Assembly: GCA_031216445.1 (NCBI GenBank)
Contig: CM062209.1
Span: 23,175,001 to 23,239,000 of the forward strand
Reading direction: 5' to 3'
DNA: 64,000 nucleotides
Origin: Lateolabrax maculatus
Taxonomy: Eukaryota; Chordata; Actinopteri; Acropomatiformes; Lateolabracidae
Program-made: the position numbers and the translations under genes
The notes under the pieces: generated by a model
The model's input: only the letters and a program-made list of their open reading frames with translations
Databases searched by the model: none
Told to the model about the DNA's origin: nothing
In this document: in pieces, positions 40,450 to 53,697 of the stretch
Layout of the letters: each line of letters begins with the position of its first letter
Numbering within the stretch: position 1 is the first letter of the stretch

Positions 40450-40896
40450 AAGAGCGCAGGGAAAAAAAAGCCTTTTTATAGATGTGGATCGGCATCACGG
40501 CGGCTATCTTTGTGTATTTCTGCGTGCATTTCTGCCCTTCGCTTGAATGCGAAGGATAAGTCATTTCAGAGGGTAATACTGTACTTTTTACTCCACTACA
40601 TTTGTGATTGTTATTGTGATAAGTTTGCAGATTCCGATTTTACATTGAAAAAACGTGATGGTTTCATAGACTAGGATGCAGTATAATACATGAAAAGTTT
40701 GTTTTCTTAAAAACATATCCTATAATGATGTAACACTGACAGGGGCCGCAGACTGTCATAACGGCTCATTTTTTTTTGTTATGGTAACAGGATTTGCTTT
40801 GTTTCCTGACACGCTACAGCTTCTACCCAGATAGAGAGAATACCAAAACCTTATGACACAGCATCTTTGAAGGGGCTGTTTGTCACATCGGCGACC

Positions 40897-41016
40897 GCTT
40901 ACGGCCACACCACCCTCAACGCGCTCGATCTCGTCCGATCTCGGAGGCCAAGCAGGGTCGGGCCTGGTTAGTACTTGGATGGGAGACCGCCTGGGAATAC
41001 CAGGTGCTGTAAGCTT
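40897..41016 (+). rRNA. RNA5S: 5S rRNA, class A
   Basis: Full length with the standard class A changes. Confidence 0.93.
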
Positions 41017-41150
41017 TTTCCACTCCGTTTAAAAAGGTAGAGTGTACGTAGTGTGCACCCCGTCCCTTTGGATATCAAAAACAGCAAGCAGTTTTGCACC
41101 AGAGGGCGCCATCGACCACTTGGAGGACTGTATGAAACTAGAAAGAGAAA

Positions 41151-41260
41151 AAGCTTACAGCACCCGGTATTCCCAGGCGGTCTCCCATCCAAGTACTAAC
41201 CAGGCCCTACGCTGCTTAGCTTCCGAGATCGGGTGCTTTCAGGGTGGTGTGGCCGTAAGC
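41151..41260 (-). pseudogene. 5S rRNA class B with 10-bp deletion
   Basis: 110 bp. GATCTCGTCC (positions 31-40) is lost between two GATCTCG repeats, which removes part of loop B/helix III. Also GAAAGCACCC for GAACGCGCCC. Internal promoter and terminator remain, so it may be transcribed but is unlikely to make a functional rRNA. Confidence 0.85.
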
Positions 41261-41879
41261 TGCAGCGCTGAGACCAAAACAGTCTTTTTATAGACGTGGA
41301 TTAGCATCATCGCGGCTATCTGTGTGTATTTCCGTCCATTGGGGACATTGACATATTTGTAAAAGTTCCAGGGCAAGGAGCTCTGATTACAGTCATACAA
41401 TTTCCCCACATGAATGAATGATAAAGACTGTTTATCGCAGCGCTGGAGTCTAATTAAGTATTTTTACCGTACATGAGTACACGTATGCTGCTTATCCTTC
41501 ACTCGAATATTTCGATTCCATGCTACCTACACTTCCTACTCCACCTCCTTTCAGAGGGAAATATTGGACTTTTTACTCCACTACGTTTGTGATTATTATG
41601 GCCGCAAGTCTGCAGATTTCGATTTTACATTTAAAACATGTGATGGTTTCATAAACTATGATGGAGCATAACACGTGGAAAGTTTATTTTCTTAAAAACA
41701 TATCCCATAATCATGTAGCGCTGAGAGGGGCCGCAGACTGTTGTAACGGCTCAGTTTTTGCTTCTAGCAACAGTATTTGTTTTGTTTCCTGACAATCTGC
41801 ACTTTCTGCCCATATAGAGAGAATACCAAAACCTTATGTCACAGCATATTCAAAGGGTCCGTTTGTCGCTGCTGCGACC

Positions 41880-41999
41880 GCTTACGGCCACACCACCCTG
41901 AACAAGCCCGATCTCGTCCGATCTCGGAAGCCAAGCAGGGTCGTGCCTGCATAGTACTTGGATGGGAGACTGCCCGGGAATACCGGGTGCTGTAAGCTT
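41880..41999 (+). rRNA. RNA5S: 5S rRNA, class C
   Basis: Full length. Extra changes: GTCGTGCCTGCATAG and TGCCCGGGAA. Confidence 0.88.
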
Positions 42000-42973
42000 T
42001 TCCACTCCGTTACAAACATAGAGCATACATAGTATGCGCACCATCCCTTTGGATATCAAAAGAAACAAAGAAAAAACCAAGCGGTTTTGCACTCGAGGGC
42101 GCTATCAGACCCTTTTGAGGAGTTACTTTAAAAACGGCAGAAGACCGCTGCCATGAAGTTGACTTAAACAGCGCAATCAGTAATCTGTTGAAGCAGGGCC
42201 ACGGAAGCCAAAGACTACGTGGCGCCGTTCCTTTTTTCAAGGCAAACATGCTCTCAAGTCAGTCTGGACACACAAAAGTGATACGAACAACTCATGAAAG
42301 GTGAGCGAGTAATCAACAATTACAAAGCAAAGCTGGATCATACCAGTTTCCATTCGTCAACCTCGTTTCCACCTGGAATCACTGTTCCTCTTGTTGATGC
42401 GTTGGCCATTTGTCCTCATGATTGTCCATGTTGTTCCTGTTGACCCTTTAAATAATTCTGCTGTGTTTTTGACTGATCTAATTTGACCACAGATGAAGCA
42501 TTTGGTGCTGTGTTATTAAAGTCACGGAACTTTAATGACTGGCATCACAACAAATGATCTCGGACCAGCCTTGTAGCGGTGCTCAGTATTCAGAGTTTAA
42601 ATCCTTGCACATTAAGCGTTGACATTATTTTGTCTATTCCCTGTTTTGCTTTTTTGAAGGGATCATTTGTTAATAGAATGTGACTTTTTAATAATAACCT
42701 ATTAATTGATTTAAGCCCGCCACTTAAAGGGGAGGACCTGTGTTCCATGGAGCGGAAGCAGTACTGAACTGTTTTCACAGCCGTTGACAGCTCGCTCCGC
42801 TCGCGTGGATGTGCGTCAATTGTCGGGTGTCACTGAATTAACTTTTTTCATGTGTATAATGAGAAATATCTCAGGCTATCTATGAAGTAATATAAAAGCA
42901 AAGTCATTAATATTATTGCCACTTGTACCTTCTAATTGCCTTGTGTAGGTTTTACTTTGAGAGAAGAGAAAAA

Positions 42974-43093
42974 ACACTTACAGCACCTGGTATTCCCAGG
43001 CGGTCTTCCATCCAAGTACTAACCAGGCGCGACCCTGCTTAGCTTCCGAGATCGAACGAGATCGGGCGCGTTCAGGGTGGTGTGGCCGTAAGC
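42974..43093 (-). rRNA. RNA5S: 5S rRNA, class D
   Basis: Full length with the standard class D changes. Confidence 0.92.
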
Positions 43094-43539
43094 AAGAGCT
43101 CAGGGAACAAAAAGCCTTTTTATAGATGTGGATCGGCATCACGGTGGCTATCTTTGTGTATTTCTGCGTGCATTTCTGCCCTTCGCTTGAATGCAAAGGA
43201 TAAGTCATTTCAGAGGGTAATACTGTACTTTTTACTCCACTACATTTGTGATTGTTATTGTGATAAGTTTGCAGATTCCGATTTTACATTGAAAAAACGT
43301 GATGGTTTCATAGACTAGGATGCAGCATAATACATGAAAAGTTTGTTTTCTTAAAAACATATCCTATAATGATGTAACACTGACAGGGGCCGCAGACTGT
43401 CATAACGGCTCATTTTTTTTGTTATGGTAACAGGATTTGCTTTGTTTCCTGACACGCTACAGCTTCTACCCAGATAGAGAGAATACCAAAACCTTATGAC
43501 ACAGCATCTTTGAAGGGGCTGTTTGTCACGTCGGCGACC

Positions 43540-43659
43540 GCTTACGGCCACACCACCCTCAACGCGCTCGATCTCGTCCGATCTCGGAGGCCAAGCAGGG
43601 TCGGGCCTGGTTAGTACTTGGATGGGAGACCGCCTGGGAATACCAGGTGCTGTAAGCTT
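43540..43659 (+). rRNA. RNA5S: 5S rRNA, class A
   Basis: Full length, standard class A. Confidence 0.93.
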
Positions 43660-43793
43660 TTTCCACTCCGTTTAAAAAGGTAGAGTGTACGTAGTGTGCA
43701 CCCCGTCCCTTTGGATATCAAAAACAGCAAGCAGTTTTGCACCAGAGGGCGCCATCGACCACTTGGAGGACTGTATGAAACTAGAAAGAGAAA

Positions 43794-43913
43794 AAGCTTA
43801 CAGCACCCGGTATTCCCAGGCGGTCTCCCATCCAAGTACTAACCAGGCCCTACGCTGCTTAGCTTCCGAGATCGGACGAGATCGGGCGCGTTCAGGGTGG
43901 TGTGGCCGTAAGC
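43794..43913 (-). rRNA. RNA5S: 5S rRNA, class B
   Basis: Full length, standard class B. Confidence 0.93.
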
Positions 43914-44532
43914 TGCAGCGCTGGGACCAAAACAGTCTTTTTATAGACGTGGATTAGCATCATCGCGGCTATCTGTGTGTATTTCCGTCCATTGGGGACA
44001 TTGACATATTTGTAAAAGTTCCAGGGCAAGGAGCTCTGATTACAGTCATACAATTTCCCCACATGAATGAATGATAAAGACTGTTTATCGCAGCGCTGGA
44101 GTCTAATTAAGTATTTTTACCGTACATGAGTACACGTATGCTGCTTATCCTTCACTCGAATATTTCGATTCCATGCTACCTACACTTCCTACTCCACCTC
44201 CTTTCAGAGGGAAATATTGGACTTTTTACTCCACTACGTTTGTGATTGTTATGGCCACAAGTCTGCAGATTTCGATTTTACATTTAAAACATGTGATGGT
44301 TTCATAAACTATGATGGAGCATAACACGTGGAAAGTTTATTTTCTTAAAAACATATCCCATAATCATGTAGCGCTGAGAGGGGCCGCAGACTGTTGTAAC
44401 GGCTCAGTTTTTGCTTCTAGCAACAGGATTTGTTTTGTTTCCTGACAATCTGCACTTTCTGCCCATATAGAGAGAATACCAAAACCTTATGTCACAGCAT
44501 CTTCAAAGGGTCCGTTTGTCGCTGCTGCGACA

Positions 44533-44652
44533 GCTTACGGCCACACCACCCTGAACAAGCCCGATCTCGTCCGATCTCGGAAGCCAAGCAGGGTCGGGCC
44601 TGCTTAGTACTTGGATGGGAGACTGCCTTGGAATACCGGGTGCTGTAAGCTT
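44533..44652 (+). rRNA. RNA5S: 5S rRNA, class C
   Basis: Full length. GCCTTGGAAT near the 3' end instead of GCCTGGGAAT. Confidence 0.91.
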
Positions 44653-45626
44653 TTCCACTCCGTTACAAACATAGAGCATACATAGTATGCGCACCATCCC
44701 TTTGGATATCAAAAGAAACAAAGAAAAAACCAAGCGGTTTTGCACTCGAGGGCGCTATCAGACCCTTTTGAGGAGTTACTTTAAAAACGGCAGAAGACCG
44801 CTGCCATGAAGTTGACTTAAACAGCGCAATCAGTAATCTGTTGAAGCAGGGCCACGGAAGCCAAAGACTACGTGGCGCCGTTCCTTTTTTCAAGGCAAAC
44901 ATGCTCGCAAGTCAGTCTGGACACACAAAAGTGATACGAACAACTCATGAAAGGTGAGCGAGTAATCAACAATTACAAAGCAAAGCTGGATCATACCAGT
45001 TTCCATTCGTCAACCTCGTTTCCACCTGGAATCACTGTTCCTCTTGTTGATGCGTTGGCCATTTGTCCTCATGATTGTCCATGTTGTTCCTGTTGACCCT
45101 TTAAATAATTCTGCTGTGTTTTTGACTGATCTAATTTGACCACAGATGAAGCATTTGGTGCTGTGTTATTAAAGTCACGGAACTTTAATGACTGGCATCA
45201 CAACAAATGATCTCGGACCAGCCTTGTAGCGGTGCTCAGTATTCAGAGTTTAAATCCTTGCACATTAAGCGTTGACATTATTTTGTCTATTCCCTGTTTT
45301 GCTTTTTTGAAGGGATCATTTGTTAATAGAATGTGACTTTTTAATAATAACCTATTAATTGATTTAAGCCCGCCACTTAAAGGGGAGGACCTGTGTTCCA
45401 TGGAGCGGAAGCAGTACTGAACTGTTTTCACAGCCGTTGACAGCTCGCTCCGCTCGCGTGGATGTGCGTCAATTGTCGGGTGTCACTGAATTAACTTTTT
45501 TCATGTGTATAATGAGAAATATCTCAGGCTATCTATAAAGTAATATAAAAGCAAAGTCATTAATATTATTGCCACTTGTACCTTCTAATTGCCTTGTGTA
45601 GGTTTTACTTTGAGAGAAGAGAAAAA

Positions 45627-45746
45627 ACACTTAGAGCACCTGGTATTCCCAGGCGGTCTTCCATCCAAGTACTAACCAGGCCCGACCCTGCTTAGCTTCC
45701 GAGATCGAACGAGATCAGGCGCGTTCAGGGTGGTGTGGCCGCAAGC
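45627..45746 (-). rRNA. RNA5S: 5S rRNA, class D, diverged
   Basis: Full length. The ends differ from other D genes (GCTTGCGG at the 5' end, GCTCTAAG at the 3' end), which weakens helix I. GATCAGGCG at about 25-30 and GGGCC restored at 65. Confidence 0.87.
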
Positions 45747-46193
45747 AAGAGCGCAGGGAACAAAAAGCCTTTTTATAGATGTGGATCGGCATCACGGCGG
45801 CTATCTTTGTGTATTTCTGCGTGCATTTCTGCCCTTCGCTTGAATGCGAAGGATAAGTCATTTCAGAGGGTAATACTGTACTTTTTACTCCACTACATTT
45901 GTGATTGTTATTGTGATAAGTTTGCAGATTCCGATTTTACATTGAAAAAACGTGATGGTTTCATAGACTAGGATGCAGTATAATACATGAAAAGTTTGTT
46001 TTCTTAAAAACATATCCTATAATGATGTAACACTGACAGGGGCCGCAGACTGTCATAACGGCTCATTTTTTTTTGTTATGGTAACAGGATTTGCTTTGTT
46101 TCCTGACACGCTACAGCTTCCACCCAGATAGAGAGAATACCAACACCTTATGACACAGCATCTTTGAAGGGGCTGTTTGTCACGTCGGCGACC

Positions 46194-46313
46194 GCTTACG
46201 GCCACACCACCCTCAACGCGCTCGATCTCGTCCGATCTCGGAGGCCAAGCAGGGTCGGGCCTGGTTAGTACTTGGATGGGAGACCGCCTGGGAATACCAG
46301 GTGCTGTAAGCTT
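46194..46313 (+). rRNA. RNA5S: 5S rRNA, class A
   Basis: Full length, standard class A. Confidence 0.93.
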
Positions 46314-46447
46314 TTTCCACTCCGTTTAAAAAGGTAGAGTGTACGTAGTGTGCACCCCGTCCCTTTGGATATCAAAAACAGCAAGCAGTTTTGCACCAGA
46401 GGGCGCCATCGACCACTTGGAGGACTGTATGAAACTAGAAAGAGAAA

Positions 46448-46567
46448 AAGCTTACAGCACCCGGTATTCCCGGGCGGACTCCCATCCAAGTACTAACCAG
46501 GCCCTACGCTGCTTAGCTTCCGAGATCGGACGAGATCGGGCGCGTTCAGGGTGGTGTGGCCGTAAGC
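46448..46567 (-). rRNA. RNA5S: 5S rRNA, class B
   Basis: Full length. CCCGGGCGGACTCCC on the + strand gives two changes near box C. Confidence 0.9.
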
Positions 46568-47186
46568 TGCAGCGCTGGGACCAAAACAGTCTTTTTATAG
46601 ACGTGGATTAGCATCATCGCGGCTATCTGTGTGTATTTCCGTCCATTGGGGACATTGACATATTTGTAAAAGTTCCAGGGCAAGGAGCTCTGATTACAGT
46701 CATACAATTTCCCCACATGAATGAATGATAAAGACTGTTTATCGCAGCGCTGGAGTCTAATTAAGTATTTTTACCGTACATGAGTACACGTATGCTGCTT
46801 ATCCTTCACTCGAATATTTCGATTCCATGCTACCTACACTTCCTACTCCACCTCCTTTCAGAGGGAAATATTGGACTTTTTACTCCACTACGTTTGCGAT
46901 TGTTATGGCCACAAGTCTGCAGATTTCGATTTTACATTTAAAACATGTGATGGTTTCATAAACTATGATGGAGCATAACACGTGGAAAGTTTATTTTCTT
47001 AAAAACATATCCCATAATCATGTAGCGCTGAGAGGGGCCGCAGACTGTTGTAACGGCTCAGTTTTTGCTTCTAGCAACAGGATTTGTTTTGTTTCCTGAC
47101 AATCTGCACTTTCTGCCCATATAGAGAGAATACCAAAACCTTATGTCACAGCATCTTCAAAGGGTCCGTTTGTCGCTGCTGCGACA

Positions 47187-47306
47187 GCTTACGGCCACAC
47201 CACCCTGAACAAGCCCGATCTCGTCCGATCTCGGAAGCCAAGCAGGGTCGGGCCTGCTTAGTACTTGGATGGGAGACTGCCTTGGAATACCGGGTGCTGT
47301 AAGCTT
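47187..47306 (+). rRNA. RNA5S: 5S rRNA, class C
   Basis: Full length. Same GCCTTGGAAT variant as 44533. Confidence 0.91.
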
Positions 47307-48280
47307 TTCCACTCCGTTACAAACATAGAGCATACATAGTATGCGCACCATCCCTTTGGATATCAAAAGAAACAAAGAAAAAACCAAGCGGTTTTGCACT
47401 CGAGGGCGCTATCAGACCCTTTTGAGGAGTTACTTTAAAAACGGCAGAAGACCGCTGCCATGAAGTTGACTTAAACAGCGCAATCAGTAATCTGTTGAAG
47501 CAGGGCCACGGAAGCCAAAGACTACGTGGCGCCGTTCCTTTTTTCAAGGCAAACATGCTCTCAAGTCAGTCTGGACACACAAAAGTGATACGAACAACTC
47601 ATGAAAGGTGAGCGAGTAATCAACAATTACAAAGCAAAGCTGGATCATACCAGTTTCCATTCGTCAACCTCGTTTCCACCTGGAATCACTGTTCCTCTTG
47701 TTGATGCGTTGGCCATTTGTCCTCATGATTGTCCATGTTGTTCCTGTTGACCCTTTAAATAATTCTGCTGTGTTTTTGACTGATCTAATTTGACCACAGA
47801 TGAAGCATTTGGTGCTGTGTTATTAAAGTCACGGAACTTTAATGACTGGCATCACAACAAATGATCTCGGACCAGCCTTGTAGCGGTGCTCAGTATTCAG
47901 AGTTTAAATCCTTGCACATTAAGCGTTGACATTATTTTGTCTATTCCCTGTTTTGCTTTTTTGAAGGGATCATTTGTTAATAGAATGTGACTTTTTAATA
48001 ATAACCTATTAATTGATTTAAGCCCGCCACTTAAAGGGGAGGACCTGTGTTCCATGGAGCGGAAGCAGTACTGAACTGTTTTCACAGCCGTTGACAGCTC
48101 GCTCCGCTCGCGTGGATGTGCGTCAATTGTCGGGTGTCACTGAATTAACTTTTTTCATGTGTATAATGAGAAATATCTCAGGCTATCTATAAAGTAATAT
48201 AAAAGCAAAGTCATTAATATTATTGCCACTTGTACCTTCTAATTGCCTTGTGTAGTTTTTACTTTGAGAGAAGAGAAAAA

Positions 48281-48400
48281 ACACTTACAGCACCTGGTAT
48301 TCCCAGGCGGTCTTCCATCCAAGTACTAACCAGGCGCGACCCTGTTTAGCTTCCGAGATCGAACGAGATCGGGCGCGTTCAGGGTGGTGTGGCCGTAAGC
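48281..48400 (-). rRNA. RNA5S: 5S rRNA, class D
   Basis: Full length. Counterpart of 40330. Confidence 0.91.
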
Positions 48401-48847
48401 AAGAGCGCAGGGAAAAAAAAGCCTTTTTATAGATGTGGATCGGCATCACGGCGGCTATCTTTGTGTATTTCTGCGTGCATTTCTGCCCTTCGCTTGAATG
48501 CGAAGGATAAGTCATTTCAGAGGGTAATACTGTACTTTTTACTCCACTACATTTGTGATTGTTATTGTGATAAGTTTGCAGATTCCGATTTTACATTGAA
48601 AAAACGTGATGGTTTCATAGACTAGGATGCAGTATAATACATGAAAAGTTTGTTTTCTTAAAAACATATCCTATAATGATGTAACACTGACAGGGGCCGC
48701 AGACTGTCATAACGGCTCATTTTTTTTTGTTATGGTAACAGGATTTGCTTTGTTTCCTGACACGCTACAGCTTCTACCCAGATAGAGAGAATACCAAAAC
48801 CTTATGACACAGCATCTTTGAAGGGGCTGTTTGTCACATCGGCGACC

Positions 48848-48967
48848 GCTTACGGCCACACCACCCTCAACGCGCTCGATCTCGTCCGATCTCGGAGGCC
48901 AAGCAGGGTCGGGCCTGGTTAGTACTTGGATGGGAGACCGCCTGGGAATACCAGGTGCTGTAAGCTT
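48848..48967 (+). rRNA. RNA5S: 5S rRNA, class A
   Basis: Full length. Counterpart of 40897. Confidence 0.93.
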
Positions 48968-49101
48968 TTTCCACTCCGTTTAAAAAGGTAGAGTGTACGT
49001 AGTGTGCACCCCGTCCCTTTGGATATCAAAAACAGCAAGCAGTTTTGCACCAGAGGGCGCCATCGACCACTTGGAGGACTGTATGAAACTAGAAAGAGAA
49101 A

Positions 49102-49211
49102 AAGCTTACAGCACCCGGTATTCCCAGGCGGTCTCCCATCCAAGTACTAACCAGGCCCTACGCTGCTTAGCTTCCGAGATCGGGTGCTTTCAGGGTGGTG
49201 TGGCCGTAAGC
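49102..49211 (-). pseudogene. 5S rRNA class B with 10-bp deletion
   Basis: 110 bp. Counterpart of 41151, same deletion and same flanking substitutions. Confidence 0.85.
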
Positions 49212-49830
49212 TGCAGCGCTGAGACCAAAACAGTCTTTTTATAGACGTGGATTAGCATCATCGCGGCTATCTGTGTGTATTTCCGTCCATTGGGGACATT
49301 GACATATTTGTAAAAGTTCCAGGGCAAGGAGCTCTGATTACAGTCATACAATTTCCCCACATGAATGAATGATAAAGACTGTTTATCGCAGCGCTGGAGT
49401 CTAATTAAGTATTTTTACCGTACATGAGTACACGTATGCTGCTTATCCTTCACTCGAATATTTCGATTCCATGCTACCTACACTTCCTACTCCACCTCCT
49501 TTCAGAGGGAAATATTGGACTTTTTACTCCACTACGTTTGTGATTATTATGGCCGCAAGTCTGCAGATTTCGATTTTACATTTAAAACATGTGATGGTTT
49601 CATAAACTATGATGGAGCATAACACGTGGAAAGTTTATTTTCTTAAAAACATATCCCATAATCATGTAGCGCTGAGAGGGGCCGCAGACTGTTGTAACGG
49701 CTCAGTTTTTGCTTCTAGCAACAGTATTTGTTTTGTTTCCTGACAATCTGCACTTTCTGCCCATATAGAGAGAATACCAAAACCTTATGTCACAGCATAT
49801 TCAAAGGGTCCGTTTGTCGCTGCTGCGACC

Positions 49831-49950
49831 GCTTACGGCCACACCACCCTGAACAAGCCCGATCTCGTCCGATCTCGGAAGCCAAGCAGGGTCGTGCCTG
49901 CATAGTACTTGGATGGGAGACTGCCCGGGAATACCGGGTGCTGTAAGCTT
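49831..49950 (+). rRNA. RNA5S: 5S rRNA, class C
   Basis: Full length. Counterpart of 41880. Confidence 0.88.
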
Positions 49951-50924
49951 TTCCACTCCGTTACAAACATAGAGCATACATAGTATGCGCACCATCCCTT
50001 TGGATATCAAAAGAAACAAAGAAAAAACCAAGCGGTTTTGCACTCGAGGGCGCTATCAGACCCTTTTGAGGAGTTACTTTAAAAACGGCAGAAGACCGCT
50101 GCCATGAAGTTGACTTAAACAGCGCAATCAGTAATCTGTTGAAGCAGGGCCACGGAAGCCAAAGACTACGTGGCGCCGTTCCTTTTTTCAAGGCAAACAT
50201 GCTCTCAAGTCAGTCTGGACACACAAAAGTGATACGAACAACTCATGAAAGGTGAGCGAGTAATCAACAATTACAAAGCAAAGCTGGATCATACCAGTTT
50301 CCATTCGTCAACCTCGTTTCCACCTGGAATCACTGTTCCTCTTGTTGATGCGTTGGCCATTTGTCCTCATGATTGTCCATGTTGTTCCTGTTGACCCTTT
50401 AAATAATTCTGCTGTGTTTTTGACTGATCTAATTTGACCACAGATGAAGCATTTGGTGCTGTGTTATTAAAGTCACGGAACTTTAATGACTGGCATCACA
50501 ACAAATGATCTCGGACCAGCCTTGTAGCGGTGCTCAGTATTCAGAGTTTAAATCCTTGCACATTAAGCGTTGACATTATTTTGTCTATTCCCTGTTTTGC
50601 TTTTTTGAAGGGATCATTTGTTAATAGAATGTGACTTTTTAATAATAACCTATTAATTGATTTAAGCCCGCCACTTAAAGGGGAGGACCTGTGTTCCATG
50701 GAGCGGAAGCAGTACTGAACTGTTTTCACAGCCGTTGACAGCTCGCTCCGCTCGCGTGGATGTGCGTCAATTGTCGGGTGTCACTGAATTAACTTTTTTC
50801 ATGTGTATAATGAGAAATATCTCAGGCTATCTATGAAGTAATATAAAAGCAAAGTCATTAATATTATTGCCACTTGTACCTTCTAATTGCCTTGTGTAGG
50901 TTTTACTTTGAGAGAAGAGAAAAA

Positions 50925-51044
50925 ACACTTACAGCACCTGGTATTCCCAGGCGGTCTTCCATCCAAGTACTAACCAGGCGCGACCCTGCTTAGCTTCCGA
51001 GATCGAACGAGATCGGGCGCGTTCAGGGTGGTGTGGCCGTAAGC
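50925..51044 (-). rRNA. RNA5S: 5S rRNA, class D
   Basis: Full length. Counterpart of 42974. Confidence 0.92.
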
Positions 51045-51490
51045 AAGAGCTCAGGGAACAAAAAGCCTTTTTATAGATGTGGATCGGCATCACGGTGGCT
51101 ATCTTTGTGTATTTCTGCGTGCATTTCTGCCCTTCGCTTGAATGCAAAGGATAAGTCATTTCAGAGGGTAATACTGTACTTTTTACTCCACTACATTTGT
51201 GATTGTTATTGTGATAAGTTTGCAGATTCCGATTTTACATTGAAAAAACGTGATGGTTTCATAGACTAGGATGCAGCATAATACATGAAAAGTTTGTTTT
51301 CTTAAAAACATATCCTATAATGATGTAACACTGACAGGGGCCGCAGACTGTCATAACGGCTCATTTTTTTTGTTATGGTAACAGGATTTGCTTTGTTTCC
51401 TGACACGCTACAGCTTCTACCCAGATAGAGAGAATACCAAAACCTTATGACACAGCATCTTTGAAGGGGCTGTTTGTCACGTCGGCGACC

Positions 51491-51610
51491 GCTTACGGCC
51501 ACACCACCCTCAACGCGCTCGATCTCGTCCGATCTCGGAGGCCAAGCAGGGTCGGGCCTGGTTAGTACTTGGATGGGAGACCGCCTGGGAATACCAGGTG
51601 CTGTAAGCTT
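51491..51610 (+). rRNA. RNA5S: 5S rRNA, class A
   Basis: Full length. Counterpart of 43540. Confidence 0.93.
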
Positions 51611-51744
51611 TTTCCACTCCGTTTAAAAAGGTAGAGTGTACGTAGTGTGCACCCCGTCCCTTTGGATATCAAAAACAGCAAGCAGTTTTGCACCAGAGGG
51701 CGCCATCGACCACTTGGAGGACTGTATGAAACTAGAAAGAGAAA

Positions 51745-51864
51745 AAGCTTACAGCACCCGGTATTCCCAGGCGGTCTCCCATCCAAGTACTAACCAGGCC
51801 CTACGCTGCTTAGCTTCCGAGATCGGACGAGATCGGGCGCGTTCAGGGTGGTGTGGCCGTAAGC
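51745..51864 (-). rRNA. RNA5S: 5S rRNA, class B
   Basis: Full length. Counterpart of 43794. Confidence 0.93.
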
Positions 51865-52483
51865 TGCAGCGCTGGGACCAAAACAGTCTTTTTATAGACG
51901 TGGATTAGCATCATCGCGGCTATCTGTGTGTATTTCCGTCCATTGGGGACATTGACATATTTGTAAAAGTTCCAGGGCAAGGAGCTCTGATTACAGTCAT
52001 ACAATTTCCCCACATGAATGAATGATAAAGACTGTTTATCGCAGCGCTGGAGTCTAATTAAGTATTTTTACCGTACATGAGTACACGTATGCTGCTTATC
52101 CTTCACTCGAATATTTCGATTCCATGCTACCTACACTTCCTACTCCACCTCCTTTCAGAGGGAAATATTGGACTTTTTACTCCACTACGTTTGTGATTGT
52201 TATGGCCACAAGTCTGCAGATTTCGATTTTACATTTAAAACATGTGATGGTTTCATAAACTATGATGGAGCATAACACGTGGAAAGTTTATTTTCTTAAA
52301 AACATATCCCATAATCATGTAGCGCTGAGAGGGGCCGCAGACTGTTGTAACGGCTCAGTTTTTGCTTCTAGCAACAGGATTTGTTTTGTTTCCTGACAAT
52401 CTGCACTTTCTGCCCATATAGAGAGAATACCAAAACCTTATGTCACAGCATCTTCAAAGGGTCCGTTTGTCGCTGCTGCGACA

Positions 52484-52603
52484 GCTTACGGCCACACCAC
52501 CCTGAACAAGCCCGATCTCGTCCGATCTCGGAAGCCAAGCAGGGTCGGGCCTGCTTAGTACTTGGATGGGAGACTGCCTTGGAATACCGGGTGCTGTAAG
52601 CTT
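52484..52603 (+). rRNA. RNA5S: 5S rRNA, class C
   Basis: Full length. Counterpart of 44533. Confidence 0.91.
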
Positions 52604-53577
52604 TTCCACTCCGTTACAAACATAGAGCATACATAGTATGCGCACCATCCCTTTGGATATCAAAAGAAACAAAGAAAAAACCAAGCGGTTTTGCACTCGA
52701 GGGCGCTATCAGACCCTTTTGAGGAGTTACTTTAAAAACGGCAGAAGACCGCTGCCATGAAGTTGACTTAAACAGCGCAATCAGTAATCTGTTGAAGCAG
52801 GGCCACGGAAGCCAAAGACTACGTGGCGCCGTTCCTTTTTTCAAGGCAAACATGCTCGCAAGTCAGTCTGGACACACAAAAGTGATACGAACAACTCATG
52901 AAAGGTGAGCGAGTAATCAACAATTACAAAGCAAAGCTGGATCATACCAGTTTCCATTCGTCAACCTCGTTTCCACCTGGAATCACTGTTCCTCTTGTTG
53001 ATGCGTTGGCCATTTGTCCTCATGATTGTCCATGTTGTTCCTGTTGACCCTTTAAATAATTCTGCTGTGTTTTTGACTGATCTAATTTGACCACAGATGA
53101 AGCATTTGGTGCTGTGTTATTAAAGTCACGGAACTTTAATGACTGGCATCACAACAAATGATCTCGGACCAGCCTTGTAGCGGTGCTCAGTATTCAGAGT
53201 TTAAATCCTTGCACATTAAGCGTTGACATTATTTTGTCTATTCCCTGTTTTGCTTTTTTGAAGGGATCATTTGTTAATAGAATGTGACTTTTTAATAATA
53301 ACCTATTAATTGATTTAAGCCCGCCACTTAAAGGGGAGGACCTGTGTTCCATGGAGCGGAAGCAGTACTGAACTGTTTTCACAGCCGTTGACAGCTCGCT
53401 CCGCTCGCGTGGATGTGCGTCAATTGTCGGGTGTCACTGAATTAACTTTTTTCATGTGTATAATGAGAAATATCTCAGGCTATCTATAAAGTAATATAAA
53501 AGCAAAGTCATTAATATTATTGCCACTTGTACCTTCTAATTGCCTTGTGTAGGTTTTACTTTGAGAGAAGAGAAAAA

Positions 53578-53697
53578 ACACTTAGAGCACCTGGTATTCC
53601 CAGGCGGTCTTCCATCCAAGTACTAACCAGGCCCGACCCTGCTTAGCTTCCGAGATCGAACGAGATCAGGCGCGTTCAGGGTGGTGTGGCCGCAAGC
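53578..53697 (-). rRNA. RNA5S: 5S rRNA, class D, diverged
   Basis: Full length. Counterpart of 45627 with the same altered ends. Confidence 0.87.

Larger units (their letters stand above)
39605..47555. repeat. 7,951-bp tandem duplication, copy 1
   Basis: Three consecutive 5S units that recur at +7,951 bp with the same private variants: the 10-bp B deletion, TGCCCGGGAA in one C, CTTAGAGCACC in one D, ATGCTCGCAAG in one spacer. Boundaries are approximate (between the C gene at 39236 and the D gene at 40330 on the left). Confidence 0.85.

Noticed and set aside
37680..40564. Direct repeats spaced by unique sequence as a CRISPR array
   Set aside because: The repeats are 5S genes in eukaryotic spacers. 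No CRISPR feature fits.
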